Assembly (NCBI GenBank): GCA_964019135.1
Contig: OZ025263.1
Span: 21,057,123-21,121,122 of the forward strand
From: Arenicola marina
Lineage: Eukaryota; Annelida; Polychaeta; Arenicolidae
Length of the DNA: 64,000 nucleotides
Direction: 5' to 3'
Shown: in pieces, positions 9,501-16,831 of the stretch
How the letters are laid out: each line of letters starts with the position of its first letter
How positions within the stretch are numbered: the first letter of the stretch is position 1
Made by a program: the position numbers and the translations under genes
The notes under the pieces: model-generated
Told to the model about the DNA's origin: nothing
Databases searched by the model: none
The model's input: only the letters and a program-made list of their open reading frames with translations

Positions 9501-10821
9501 ACCAAATCAAATTTTGTATATTCTATCGTGTATATCAAACTTGAAATCCAGGCGCTCGTGTATTGCGGCGCAGAGTTAAAGGTTGACGGGAAACAGATAA
9601 AAGGCTACAGTGCTTAAAGGCAGCGCCATCTAGTCAACCAGATGTCAACCTGCGACTCCTTGTTCACTGGGTCGGTAGGGGAACCCCATTAAGTAGGACA
9701 GCATACCTTAAGGCAAGGGCTCTTTGTTTGAGCACCAAGCCAGTGATTAGGACAACATATATACCTTGAGGCAAGGGCTGTCGGTATGAGCACCAATGAT
9801 GCTGAAGCCATTTCCGGGCTTGTATTGGCCGCCCACAGCAAAGGCAATAATGGTAGACTGATTTCTGGTCATGAAACACTGAAATGATAAAACATTATTA
9901 GTACATACCGTACACATCAAAGCTGGAGCATACGCATCTTCTCATGCATGGTTAATCAAATGAATTTTAGTTGACTTCACTCAAGTTTATGAAGCTTAAT
10001 AATGAACAGAAACTGCATGACGCCCACCTTATCTAGTGGCTTAATGTTCCAGTGATCTGTCTCACAGAGCTCCTTGAAGCCAACAGCCACCAACCTCTTC
10101 CTGCACTCGTCCACAGCTGAAGCAGAGGACATGATATACAGCTACACATCAACCATATTTATAAATAGGTTACTAATGGAGAAGCATTAGACATCAAGAT
10201 CTCTGGCTTGGACTCGTCACATATCCAACATAATATTACACTGCATCCTCACATAATATTGAAACAGTGGTTTAACATATTACACCTCATTCTAACATGA
10301 AATGTAAATAGTGGTAAGTTCACCATATTTAAAGATAAATGTTTAATGCACACTTGATAAAGATAATTACATTGTCATAAATAAACCATTCATTCTAACA
10401 GTTTTATATATAAAAAATGTATATGTTAGATAAGATGTGTTTTGACTACATGCCCAATATATTTTATTATTATTAAGTGATCGACTGGCATTAATTACAA
10501 CGAAATAAGTAGCAACTCCATCTCACATAGACCAACAGGTGCCGACCATAAAAACAATGCATGGGATTGATAAAAATATTTATTTGTTATTTGTTAAGGC
10601 AGAGTATATATGTACCTTTACTTTCCTTTGTAATTAGTTTTTCGTATTAATCCTTAAGGTTTTAAAGAATTTGCAATTACTATATAGTTGCATATACTAA
10701 AGACTAAATACTTGAAAAATATTCTGTATTTGGTTGACTCACCATGGAATGGGGAAGGTGATTTATTGATAAAGCCAATGAAATCCTTGGCAGCTGCCAT
10801 AATTGCTTCTTTGGTAGCTGC
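425..10821 (-). CDS. DNPEP: Aspartyl aminopeptidase (M18 family), ten exons, partial at both ends
   Basis: Cytosolic metallo-aminopeptidase that removes N-terminal acidic residues; family members form a dodecameric shell with a two-zinc site. Coding exons on the minus strand are 10743-10821, 10028-10116, 9765-9878, 8527-8652, 6902-7026, 3931-4015, 3449-3556, 2608-2685, 1327-1407 and 425-585, together 1046 nt (348 codons plus 2 nt) with every phase matching. Family motifs are visible in order: [88 protein letters not shown] and [12 protein letters not shown]. From family knowledge, the His and Asp of AHTD, the Asp of PRLDN, the Glu pair of DNEE and the Asp of SADM are metal or catalytic positions. 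The initiating exon upstream of 10821 was not recognised, and exons after HPNYA, including the last metal-binding His, lie beyond the left edge. Confidence 0.95.
611..985 (+). repeat. Interspersed repeat family R, copy 1
   Basis: About 375 bp shared with 40167-40440 plus 51011-51095, and in part with 8690-8775 (inverted). Starts 25 bp upstream (minus sense) of the exon 425-585 acceptor. No coding capacity or clear terminal inverted repeats seen. Confidence 0.8.
1045..1318. repeat. Tandem repeat next to the exon i donor
   Basis: Four degenerate units built on CAGGCGTGGCGACGCG plus CAGCGGGTAAC and CACGTGAC blocks. The block adjoining the exon starts within 10 bp of the GTCAGT donor but contains no exon sequence. 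Confidence 0.8.
1327..1407 (-). CDS. DNPEP: DNPEP exon i (DNEE)
   Basis: 81 nt, 27 codons. Acceptor GGCCAG|GCG, donor GAGGAG|GTCAGT, a GTCAGT variant donor. Encodes [17 protein letters not shown] and [10 protein letters not shown], with the catalytic/metal Glu pair at the very end. A tandem array (about 1060-1318) starts within 10 bp of the donor on the intron side. Confidence 0.95.
1464..2378. repeat. ~44-bp intronic minisatellite with higher-order blocks
   Basis: About 21 units of ~44 bp (CTACTGTCATCATAGTAGGA plus a variable tail GATAGATGTGTCAAG). Variants recur in the same order at about 1780-2040 and 2040-2340, showing block duplication of several units. It lies inside the intron between exons h and i and does not include either splice site. 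Confidence 0.9.
2608..2685 (-). CDS. DNPEP: DNPEP exon h (FAPRLDN)
   Basis: 78 nt, 26 codons. Acceptor CCTCAG|GCC, donor ATGCAG|GTACGC. Encodes [17 protein letters not shown] and LHSCYCAMQ; the Asp of RLDN bridges the two metals in M18 peptidases. Confidence 0.95.
2820..2895 (-). repeat. tRNA-derived SINE fragment (low confidence)
   Basis: On the minus strand a T-arm-like block GCGGGTTCAAGCCCC follows an anticodon-arm-like stretch. Box A is poor. Probably the remnant of a SINE head, not a functional tRNA. Confidence 0.35.
2898..3470. repeat. 38-bp minisatellite spanning a DNPEP 5' splice site
   Basis: About 15 units of 38 bp. On the minus strand each is ~20 nt of the end of exon g (GACCACGTGCCAGCT) then GTAAGTACCCAGACC, so every unit carries a strong GTAAGT donor. 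The exon end at 3449 lies in the rightmost unit. Confidence 0.97.
3449..3556 (-). CDS. DNPEP: DNPEP exon g
   Basis: 108 nt, 36 codons, phase 0 to 0. Acceptor TTTCAG|GAA, donor CCAGCT|GTAAGT. Encodes [18 protein letters not shown] and [18 protein letters not shown]. The last ~20 nt and the donor are repeated in the array 2898-3470. Confidence 0.93.
3780..3922 (-). repeat. tRNA-derived SINE-like sequence
   Basis: Minus strand: a tRNA-like head (GAGTGGCAGAACACTGGA, then CTGGTTCGAACCCCGG as box B) followed by a non-tRNA body containing CTGGGGCATATTTTAGCCC. A related body occurs on the plus strand near 34190. It starts directly beside the exon f donor at 3931. Confidence 0.5.
3931..4015 (-). CDS. 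DNPEP: DNPEP exon f ([15 protein letters not shown])
   Basis: 85 nt. Acceptor TTACAG|CACC, donor CAGCAG|GTGAGA. Encodes [15 protein letters not shown] and [13 protein letters not shown], the variable stretch before the HHPVL segment. The acceptor and first bases of this exon are the unit of the array 3998-5070. Confidence 0.9.
3998..5070. repeat. 37-bp minisatellite spanning a DNPEP 3' splice site
   Basis: About 29 units of 37 bp. On the minus strand each reads CGCGTGTCTGTGTTACAG followed by CACCC(C/A)TGTAC, i.e. the end of the intron with its TTACAG acceptor plus the first bases of exon f. The real acceptor (exon start 4015) lies in the leftmost unit. Some units lose a few bases (CTGTAGCAGA variants). 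Confidence 0.95.
5240..6078 (+). mobile_element. Non-coding repeat element, copy 1
   Basis: Colinear with 20898-21655 on the opposite strand: shared landmarks include GTGTGACGTCACGCCTTTG, ACAATGGAATGCATAAGTCA, CAGTTATCGATTGCATA and GTTATAACAATTTTATAAG. No open frame is conserved between the copies, so it is probably a non-autonomous transposon. Confidence 0.75.
6135..6397 (-). mobile_element. tRNA-derived SINE inserted in a terminal inverted repeat
   Basis: Minus strand: box A-like GCTCAGTGGGCTAGAG, box B GGTTCGAGCCC, body, then a CCAACCAACCAA tail. It is flanked by GCATAG at 6129-6134 and 6398-6403, a target duplication, and interrupts the right inverted repeat of the element 5084-6433. Confidence 0.8.
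6480..6935. repeat. Two-copy tandem duplication including the exon e donor
   Basis: Two diverged copies with a 249-bp period (GGAGGAGATG at 6631 and 6880). The right copy holds the working exon end and donor at 6902; the left keeps the last ~30 nt of exon and the same CACCT|GTGAGT donor at about 6653. Confidence 0.9.
6902..7026 (-). CDS. DNPEP: DNPEP exon e ([16 protein letters not shown])
   Basis: 125 nt, 41 codons plus 2 nt. Acceptor CTTGCAG|ACA, donor CACCT|GTGAGT. Encodes [33 protein letters not shown] and FEFNKELH; the final Leu codon is split across the intron (CT + C). The exon end and donor are present again 249 bp downstream in the intron. Confidence 0.95.
7151..7545. mobile_element. 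Fold-back (long inverted repeat) MITE
   Basis: GCAGTCCTCATCTTGGAGAT at 7151 is inverted at 7526-7545 with one mismatch, and pairing extends with interruptions through most of the ~395 bp (GTGCACAGGGACCTATTTC against its partner near 7415, TTTAGCCGACTA against TAGTCGGCTAAA at the centre). No target duplication was identified. Confidence 0.8.
7562..8560. repeat. 59-bp minisatellite spanning a DNPEP 5' splice site
   Basis: About 17 units of ~59 bp. On the minus strand each carries ~39 nt of exon d (codons for [11 protein letters not shown]) then GTGAGGGGGTGTGGGG. Poly-C runs mark expansion or slippage near 8420 and 8500. The exon end is 8527. Confidence 0.97.
8527..8652 (-). CDS. DNPEP: DNPEP exon d
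   Basis: 126 nt, 42 codons, phase 0 to 0. Acceptor TTGCAG|GTG, donor GTCAAG|GTGAGG. Encodes [18 protein letters not shown], then [18 protein letters not shown] and RVMVK. Its last ~39 nt plus the donor form the unit of the adjoining array 7562-8560. Confidence 0.95.
8690..8775 (-). repeat. Interspersed repeat family R, partial inverted copy
   Basis: Reverse complement matches about 900-985 (CAGGATTTAAATTC, ACTTATTTGACATG, TTGGTAATACAAAAAATTAC). It lies about 40 bp upstream (minus sense) of the acceptor of exon 8527-8652. Confidence 0.75.
9338..9496. repeat. 53-bp tandem repeat, three copies
   Basis: Three near-identical units beginning TTTGTCCGTAACTTACGTAA and ending CCTTTCATGGC. Intronic; no splice site is included. 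Confidence 0.9.
9693..9803. repeat. Two-copy tandem duplication including the exon c donor
   Basis: 58-bp period. The intronic copy (9693-9745) keeps GAGCCCTTGCCTTAAG|GTATG, parallel to the exon end CAGCCCTTGCCTCAAG|GTATA. It contains the AHTDSPCLK end of exon c in decayed form. Confidence 0.88.
9765..9878 (-). CDS. DNPEP: DNPEP exon c (zinc-site GAHTDSPC)
   Basis: 114 nt, 38 codons. Acceptor TTTCAG|TGT, donor CTCAAG|GTATAT. Contains [14 protein letters not shown] and [10 protein letters not shown]; the His and Asp of AHTD are the first metal ligand and the catalytic acid partner in M18 enzymes. A decayed second copy of the exon end and donor lies 58 bp further into the intron (9693-9745). 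Confidence 0.95.
10028..10116 (-). CDS. DNPEP: DNPEP exon b
   Basis: 89 nt. Acceptor CTTCAG|CT, donor GATAAG|GTGGGC. Encodes [17 protein letters not shown] and [13 protein letters not shown], matching the family segment that follows SPSPFH. The phase joins the previous exon (G + CT gives Ala). Confidence 0.9.
10743..10821 (-). CDS. DNPEP: DNPEP exon a (first recognised; KSPSPFH)
   Basis: 79 nt, begins in phase 0 after a TTTCAG acceptor and ends CATG|GTGAGT. It encodes [17 protein letters not shown] followed by INKSPSPFH, the N-terminal helix of the M18 family. It holds an internal ATG, but an upstream exon probably supplies the true start, since the exon opens with a good acceptor. Confidence 0.9.
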
Positions 10822-11194
10822 CTGAAATGAAAATGAAAAGCATAAATTAATGATGGAAAAATTGCATTTACATAAAATCAAAAACAAATCATACAATCAT
10901 AAACCATATACCAGATGGGAAATGCTGGAAGGTAGGGATAGGGGTAGTAGGTAGAGGGGCGGGTGGGGGGGGCATCAGCGACAAGCCCTGACTCAAAACT
11001 ATATAGTCACATGCACCCCTCAGACATAAGAATAAAAGGTTTACGATTTATACACCAGAAATTATGGCAGGCAGTCTTAAAGGCTGAACATGCTGAAAGA
11101 CAGTAAGTATAGCAGTAAGTATATAGTTTTCGACTCCATCCCTATTATAGTTCAAGTCAAGCATATATGATCTATGATATTGATAGGGATTTAA

Positions 11195-11700
11195 AAAAAA
11201 CTGAAAGGAGAAAATAGGGATTTGGTCGGAAACTGCACAATGAAAAGTAGATAGTAGAAAATGGGCAAACCAATATTGGTAATACAGATTCAGTCAAAGG
11301 CTACCAAAGAGAAATGGGGGGGGGGGGGAGGGGGGGGCGTACAGCTACTATACCACTTCAATACCAGTAGCTGAAAATAGAGATGTGGTCGCAAACTATA
11401 CAAAAAAAAGTAGATCTATGAGTACAAGGAAGAAAATGGGCAAACTAATATTGGTAATACAGGCACAGTCGAAGGCTACCAAAGCCAAGGGAGATGGAGG
11501 GGAGCAAGGGCTGCATAGCATTCAATACCAGTAGCTGAAAATAGAGATGTTGTCGCAAACTAATAGACTACAATAAAATGTAGATCTATGAGTATAAGGA
11601 AGAAAATGGGCACACTAATATTGGTAATACAGACACAGTCGAAGGCCAGCAAAGGGATATGGAGGGGGAGGGGGGGTGCACAGCTATAATACCAGTACTA
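11195..11700. repeat. ~165-170-bp tandem repeat with G/C homopolymers
   Basis: Three to four copies sharing GTAGATCTATGAGTA, AATATTGGTAATACAG and GAAGGCTACCAAAG, each followed by a long G run. Upstream of the first recognised DNPEP exon; no coding sequence seen in it. Confidence 0.8.
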
Positions 11701-12249
11701 GCTCTGCACCCCCCCCCCCCCCCCAACCTGCTTCCCTTCTCGGCTTCTGCCAAGTTCTGGTCTGCCAACATGGCAATGGGCTCATTTCTTTGGTACCCCG
11801 GGTATATCCCGACGGTGTACCGAATACGCACATTATGCATCGGTTCACCGCCGACACTTCTTTCACCCTGGTATGGATGAGCGCGCATGCATTCGGTATG
11901 CCGATGTGCCCCGTTCTAAACAGCACAGGGCATTCGGGAGAAGATGGCGGCTAATTGAAAGGTGATGAGAATAGGTTGGTTCCAGTGCCTTAATGTGCAC
12001 CAGATGTGAACGGTGTGTGCACTTCATTGGAATAGGCATATCCCTATCGGCATACTCGGAAGTTCCCTGTCACGCGTTGCGGGCCCGGGGCGGGATACCA
12101 AACCTGACCCAAAGAAATGTGCCCAATGACATGTAAGCTCACATTCGCTGTGGCTGTGCCGGTGTAGCATGATAACCTGTCCGCCGTGATTAAGGGTCTG
12201 GCTGACGTGTGCGCATGCGCAGCGAACGGGGTTACTATGTTAATAGCGC

Positions 12250-12335
12250 ATGTATGTTAGGTTTAGGGTTAGGTTAGGATTACGTTAGGGTTAGGGTTAG
12301 GTTTGGGTTTGTATTAGGGTTCTGGTTAGGGTTAG
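12250..12335. repeat. Interstitial TTAGGG-like repeat
   Basis: Degenerate run of GGGTTA/TTAGGTT motifs, about 85 bp. It resembles metazoan telomeric repeats but is short and internal. Confidence 0.7.
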
Positions 12336-12339
12336 TGGC

Positions 12340-14100
12340 ATGAAAGAACCATGGCCGGACAGGTTATCACGGCCGGACAGGTTATTATGTTACACCGGTC
12401 TTTGTGCCAACTTTGGCAAGAACTCAAAATCAGTGAAAAATGCAACTGCAACATCACAAAAAATACAAACGTGGTTATAGCCACCAGTCATCAGAGTTAC
12501 CATTATGACTCTTTGAGTCAATTGTGTCTCTTCTGCTTCTGTAGACCGGTAGACTGTATCAGTACGTGCTGCACTTTCTTGTCAGCGCTCCCGCAGTGAC
12601 AGCTCCAGGTGGCTCGCTGTGTTCATGTGACCAGTGGTGACGGCTCCTGGACTGGCCAGCACTTTTACCATTTTTTCTTTTGTTCTGCGTGTGCGATACG
12701 CTCGCTGGCAGCTGCCAGTTGCCAACAGCCAGACATCTTGATGAATCAAAATGGCCTTAGCTCAAGTGGAAAGTTTTCAAGAGCCTCCAACTCTTCGAGC
12801 TATAGCCTCGATATTAACCAAGACGCGAATGTTTATACTGGAATTCCAATAGGTTACACGCGTATACTCTCCTAGACATAGCTCAATGTCACTGCCATAC
12901 GGCAGGCACTAGCTAGGGGCCGTATATGTTTGATAAGCATATAGGCAGGTTCGTTCATTTGCGTGTTTTTACGGTCGTTCTCCAAAAAGAGTTGTTATTC
13001 GTGCCGTCATGTGTGGTGGGCTAATCATTAGGCTTTATTTTCATACATGCAATAGACCTATGCACAATGCAGGCTGATTCTACGTTGTCCTACTTTGTAC
13101 TCTGATCTATCCTATTATTATTCCTACCACTTTCTTCACAACACCTACGTTTTCCTTCTGTAAAAGTGTGCATATCGCTCTTATTATTACGAAAGTCACT
13201 AGTCCGAGGCATTTCGTTTTTGCGTCATGATATATCTTTAAGATCAACACTGGCCTCTGTCAAGTTCTCATAACGAAAATACAGGTACAACGTATAATTT
13301 TTTTTTTTAATTAAACAGTATTTTCACAATAATACATATTTTTTTTGTCATGTGTCATCCGGAATAACGTTGCTAGATCTACATATGCTGTTTGAGTTTG
13401 AGTTTTTGTTTCGATTTTTCTAATTTTGTCCCACATTTTTTTTCTATTTTCCTACTTTTGTCTACTTTTGTCCTCATATAAGTAGGACAAATTATGCAAA
13501 CACAATAATCGTCAGTTGCCTTCTTCTGAAGTTGGGACAAAGTAAATAAAACGTTCGTTTTAAAACAAAATAGTGCAAAAGTGCAATAGTTACAGGGGTG
13601 CTCGACAAACTCTAATGACCTGATTTAGGTATTTGTTGTGACGCGTCTTTTGGTGTCATGTTGCTCTCATATTGAATTAGACAAACTTGGTCGCCATGCT
13701 TGCAAATAATGTTGGCGTAACTTACACCGACGCAGATGTTTTAAGAAAAACAATCCGTTCAATTCCTGCACACGTTGCCGTTAGCCGGGTGTAAGTTCCG
13801 AGTTTCATTTTTATGTTGTGGATCGTCGTTTCAATCCGATGATGACGTTTCTTACGATGCATCATTGTTTTCAGCTGCATTATGGTTTGCAAAATCTTTT
13901 GGATACATGTCCTGGACACAAACGGCAGTGGCGCCCGAATTTTAATGACGTAGTACACAACAAAGCCCCAATTCCCCACGCAAGATGTACCAGTTTGACA
14001 AAAAAGTGGCTTGACATTATTCCCTGAATAAGTGTGTGCGTTTAAATTCAAAACATGGAACAAAATCTTCATAGACAATTTTGCATTATGTGTAACTTTT
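12340..14100. other. Intergenic or 5' region without recognised genes
   Basis: AT-rich unique-looking DNA from about 12900. Short open frames (such as 12351-12599 and 12609-12875) show no family I recognise. The DNPEP promoter and first exon are expected somewhere between 10.9 kb and here, but no site could be fixed. Confidence 0.4.
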
Positions 14101-14108
14101 ATCGACCG

Positions 14109-14272
14109 CAGGGGCGATTCTAGGAATTTGCCAAGCGGGGGGGTGTTCTCTGAAAACTTGCGACCGGGGGGGGGGGTGCTCGGAAAAGCCGACTTTAGCA
14201 GTGTATGTTCAGGTTCCCAAGGGGGGCATTGCAACGCCAGTACCCCCCCCCCCCCTCCTAGGTCCGCCCCTG
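14109..14272. mobile_element. Small hAT-like MITE
   Basis: Terminal inverted repeats CAGGGGCGATTCTAGG (left) and the inverse of CCTAGGTCCGCCCCTG (right), an end sequence typical of hAT MITEs. The flanks share GACCG, less than the 8-bp duplication expected for hAT. The interior is G- and C-homopolymer rich. Confidence 0.6.
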
Positions 14273-15375
14273 GACCGTGCCCAAATAGGGGGCAAAAACC
14301 TGTGTGGTCCCCTGTTTTTGCGTGGGAGTTACACGCGACGTGGCAAAAAACCGGCACGCAGGAGAAAAACAAAAACACGTGTGTGGGTATAGGCCTATCG
14401 TCCGTCTTGTGGTAAATTGAGTTAATCGGTAGTCGGTATTCAGACGCCCATTGTAGTGTACTCATGGCCAAAATTCAATTCACAGCTACTGACGAATGGA
14501 CTGGTGTGTTCTACGTGCCATTTCAATAATAAACGACTGCAGAAGCAATACATACGGCATATACAATCGTCACGACGTCAATAGCTACATATGATGGGTT
14601 TATGCATACGGCCCCTGACCCACACATTTATAATCCACTAATTACCGACACCTCCATCGACATCGACACTCCCACACCACGTCACATACATGCACCGGCG
14701 GTCGTTGGTTCGATTCACGTGTCGACATCTCGATTTTCACGTCTGACTTGATATAAATTAACCTCCAACGTGACTATTCCAAAGTCCACTTGATTCAGTC
14801 TCGTGTGTCAGATCGTTTTTCAAAAATACAAACATAAGACGGTCTATTTTTTTCATGGGCTAAGGCGGACATGTGTACAAGTTAGGCCATACAGATCATT
14901 CATTGTAGTGCAAAACGACGAGTCATAAATATCGGTCTACGTCGACCAATGCCTGGCAATGTCAAAAGAGTGGAGCCTTCAAGATTGTCTCCCATACATT
15001 ACGAAAACACTGAACGCAATTCTTTACTAGATAAGTAACTATTCTGGAGATAATTATAAGGGTACGTATGGAAGATAATGGTTTAACTGAAGCTAAACAT
15101 AACAAAGCCATAATGGCCAAATGTAAACAAATTAACAGAGCACTTGCATGTTTTTAGCTCTTTCTTTTTTCTATATAAGTATAAATTGACATTGGCATAA
15201 TTGGATTATGAACCTTCGTTTTGACTAATGTACTTATTTAGATTAATACTCATATGATAGCGGGTTTGCGAAAAGTTGCACATGATAAATTCCGATGTGA
15301 AACTCGCATTTTTCGTATTTTTACTTTTTTTCTCATTAAATACAAGATTTTTTCCCTACAGATATGTGTCAATTG
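14273..15375. other. No gene recognised
   Basis: AT-rich sequence between the small MITE and the LTR retrotransposon. I see no exon, RNA gene or tandem array. Confidence 0.4.
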
Positions 15376-15380
15376 ATAAG

Positions 15381-15591
15381 TAAATAGTTCTTGATTATTG
15401 AATTGATTCGAATTGAGTTGACTTACATTGAAGTGAAGGATGTTGACTGGTCAGTGGTTCAAGGTTGAAGTGCCGGTAGTTGTTGTCGTCTCGAAGTTGG
15501 GTCACATGGTCATTAGTACTGTTATCTTCCGTGTGTAGTCGCTGCATGCAGGTGAGTATTAATTATACGATAGCCGTGTGGTGTCGCTGCA
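15381..15591 (-). repeat. 3' LTR of the gypsy-type element
   Basis: 211 bp partner of 20379-20589, preceded on the element's strand by the polypurine tract. Confidence 0.93.
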
Positions 15592-15626
15592 TCCTCCTTC
15601 TCATATAATATAATCCTGCGTCCGTA

Positions 15627-16811
15627 TTATATCCATAATGTTTGAGTTATATAATCCACTTCCTCTGTGATCTTCAGTTTGTACAAATATGATAAAGTCG
15701 ATATTGAGTTAACATATTTACATATATAACTATAATACAATAACTGATGTAGTTCACAGATCAAGTTGTTCAGGTCGTTTTGACAGTCTATACCGCTTCG
15801 GGTATGAATGACTGTTTCATTGTCAATTGGACAAGTCTCTGAAATTGTCTTTTCATTCCTCAGACGATGATCACTTATCCTTTCTTGCAGGTATTCAGGT
15901 TGAATAGTTGGTTTGGGGATTATTGTTGGTTTAATGTGTTCTATTGTGCGTCTTAGCGTATTTCCTTCCTCGTCTCTGACAATATAGCTTCTTTGATGTC
16001 CTGGAATTTTATCAATAATCTCTGCTGGTTTCCAATATTTGTCTAGCCGAGATCTGACATATATGTCTTGTCCTTGTTGTAGTGGGATAGGTTCAGCTTG
16101 CAGTGTTCCTTGGTCGTGTTTTTGTCTTTCTTGCTGATGTATTTGTCGTTCCAGTTGTTGGTCTGGGTCATGCTTTGTAGCTTTCAATACTCTTGCGCAG
16201 CTTGGTAGATCCGATCTTGGTGTCCTTCCAAACATAAGTTCCATTGGTGATGGTGTATTGGTATCGATGGGTGTTGTTCTGTAGATGAGTAGAGCTTGGT
16301 GCAGGTCCTGTCCAGAGTCTCTAGCTTTGCTGAAGATTGCTTTGATGATTCTGACGAAGGATTCAGCAAATCCATTTGAACGTGCATGAGTGGGCGAACT
16401 TGTATTATGGTATATGTTATATTTAGAGCATAAAGCTTGGAATGGTTGACCAACATAGCACGGTCCATTGTCTGTCAATATTTCATGCGGAATTCCATAT
16501 TCTGTAATGATGATGTTGAAATGAAGCGTTATGGTTGTGCTTGTTCGGTCAGTCAGTTTGCGCACAATTGGGTAACGAGAGTATTGATCCACGATAAGAA
16601 GCCCATTGTGATTTTCAAAGTAGAAAAGATCAGAGCTGAGGCGTTGCCAAGGGTATGTAGGTGGATCTCTAAAGAGTAAAGGTAATTGTGTTTGTTTGGG
16701 ATTATGTCTTAAACATATATCGCATTGATGTATATGCGTTCTGATGCCGTTGTCCATACCAGGCCAGTAGAGGTATGTTTTGGCGCGAAGTATGGATTTT
16801 GTTTCTCCCAT
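15627..16811 (-). CDS. Integrase of the gypsy-type element
   Basis: 394 codons from ATG; the same frame is open upstream to about 16905 and includes an IHAGHMGETK zinc-binding His pair, followed by CDICLRHNP (Cys pair). The catalytic D,D,E triad is present: SSDLFYF, LTDNGPC and GFAESF. A basic C-terminal region follows. Separated from the RT-RNase H frame by one apparent base loss in a purine run. Confidence 0.92.
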   Translation of the reverse strand: MGETKSILRAKTYLYWPGMDNGIRTHIHQCDICLRHNPKQTQLPLLFRDPPTYPWQRLSSDLFYFENHNGLLIVDQYSRYPIVRKLTDRTSTTITLHFNIIITEYGIPHEILTDNGPCYVGQPFQALCSKYNIYHNTSSPTHARSNGFAESFVRIIKAIFSKARDSGQDLHQALLIYRTTPIDTNTPSPMELMFGRTPRSDLPSCARVLKATKHDPDQQLERQIHQQERQKHDQGTLQAEPIPLQQGQDIYVRSRLDKYWKPAEIIDKIPGHQRSYIVRDEEGNTLRRTIEHIKPTIIPKPTIQPEYLQERISDHRLRNEKTISETCPIDNETVIHTRSGIDCQNDLNNLICELHQLLYYSYICKYVNSISTLSYLYKLKITEEVDYITQTLWI

Positions 16812-16831
16812 ATGTCCAGCATGTATTTGTT

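Noticed and set aside
12250-12335. Chromosome end
   Set aside because: The TTAGGG-like tract is short, degenerate and has complex sequence on both sides.
13722-14471. 249-codon minus-strand frame with a GADLGGGGG stretch
   Set aside because: It crosses the small hAT-like MITE and its homopolymers; the flanking parts resemble no family.
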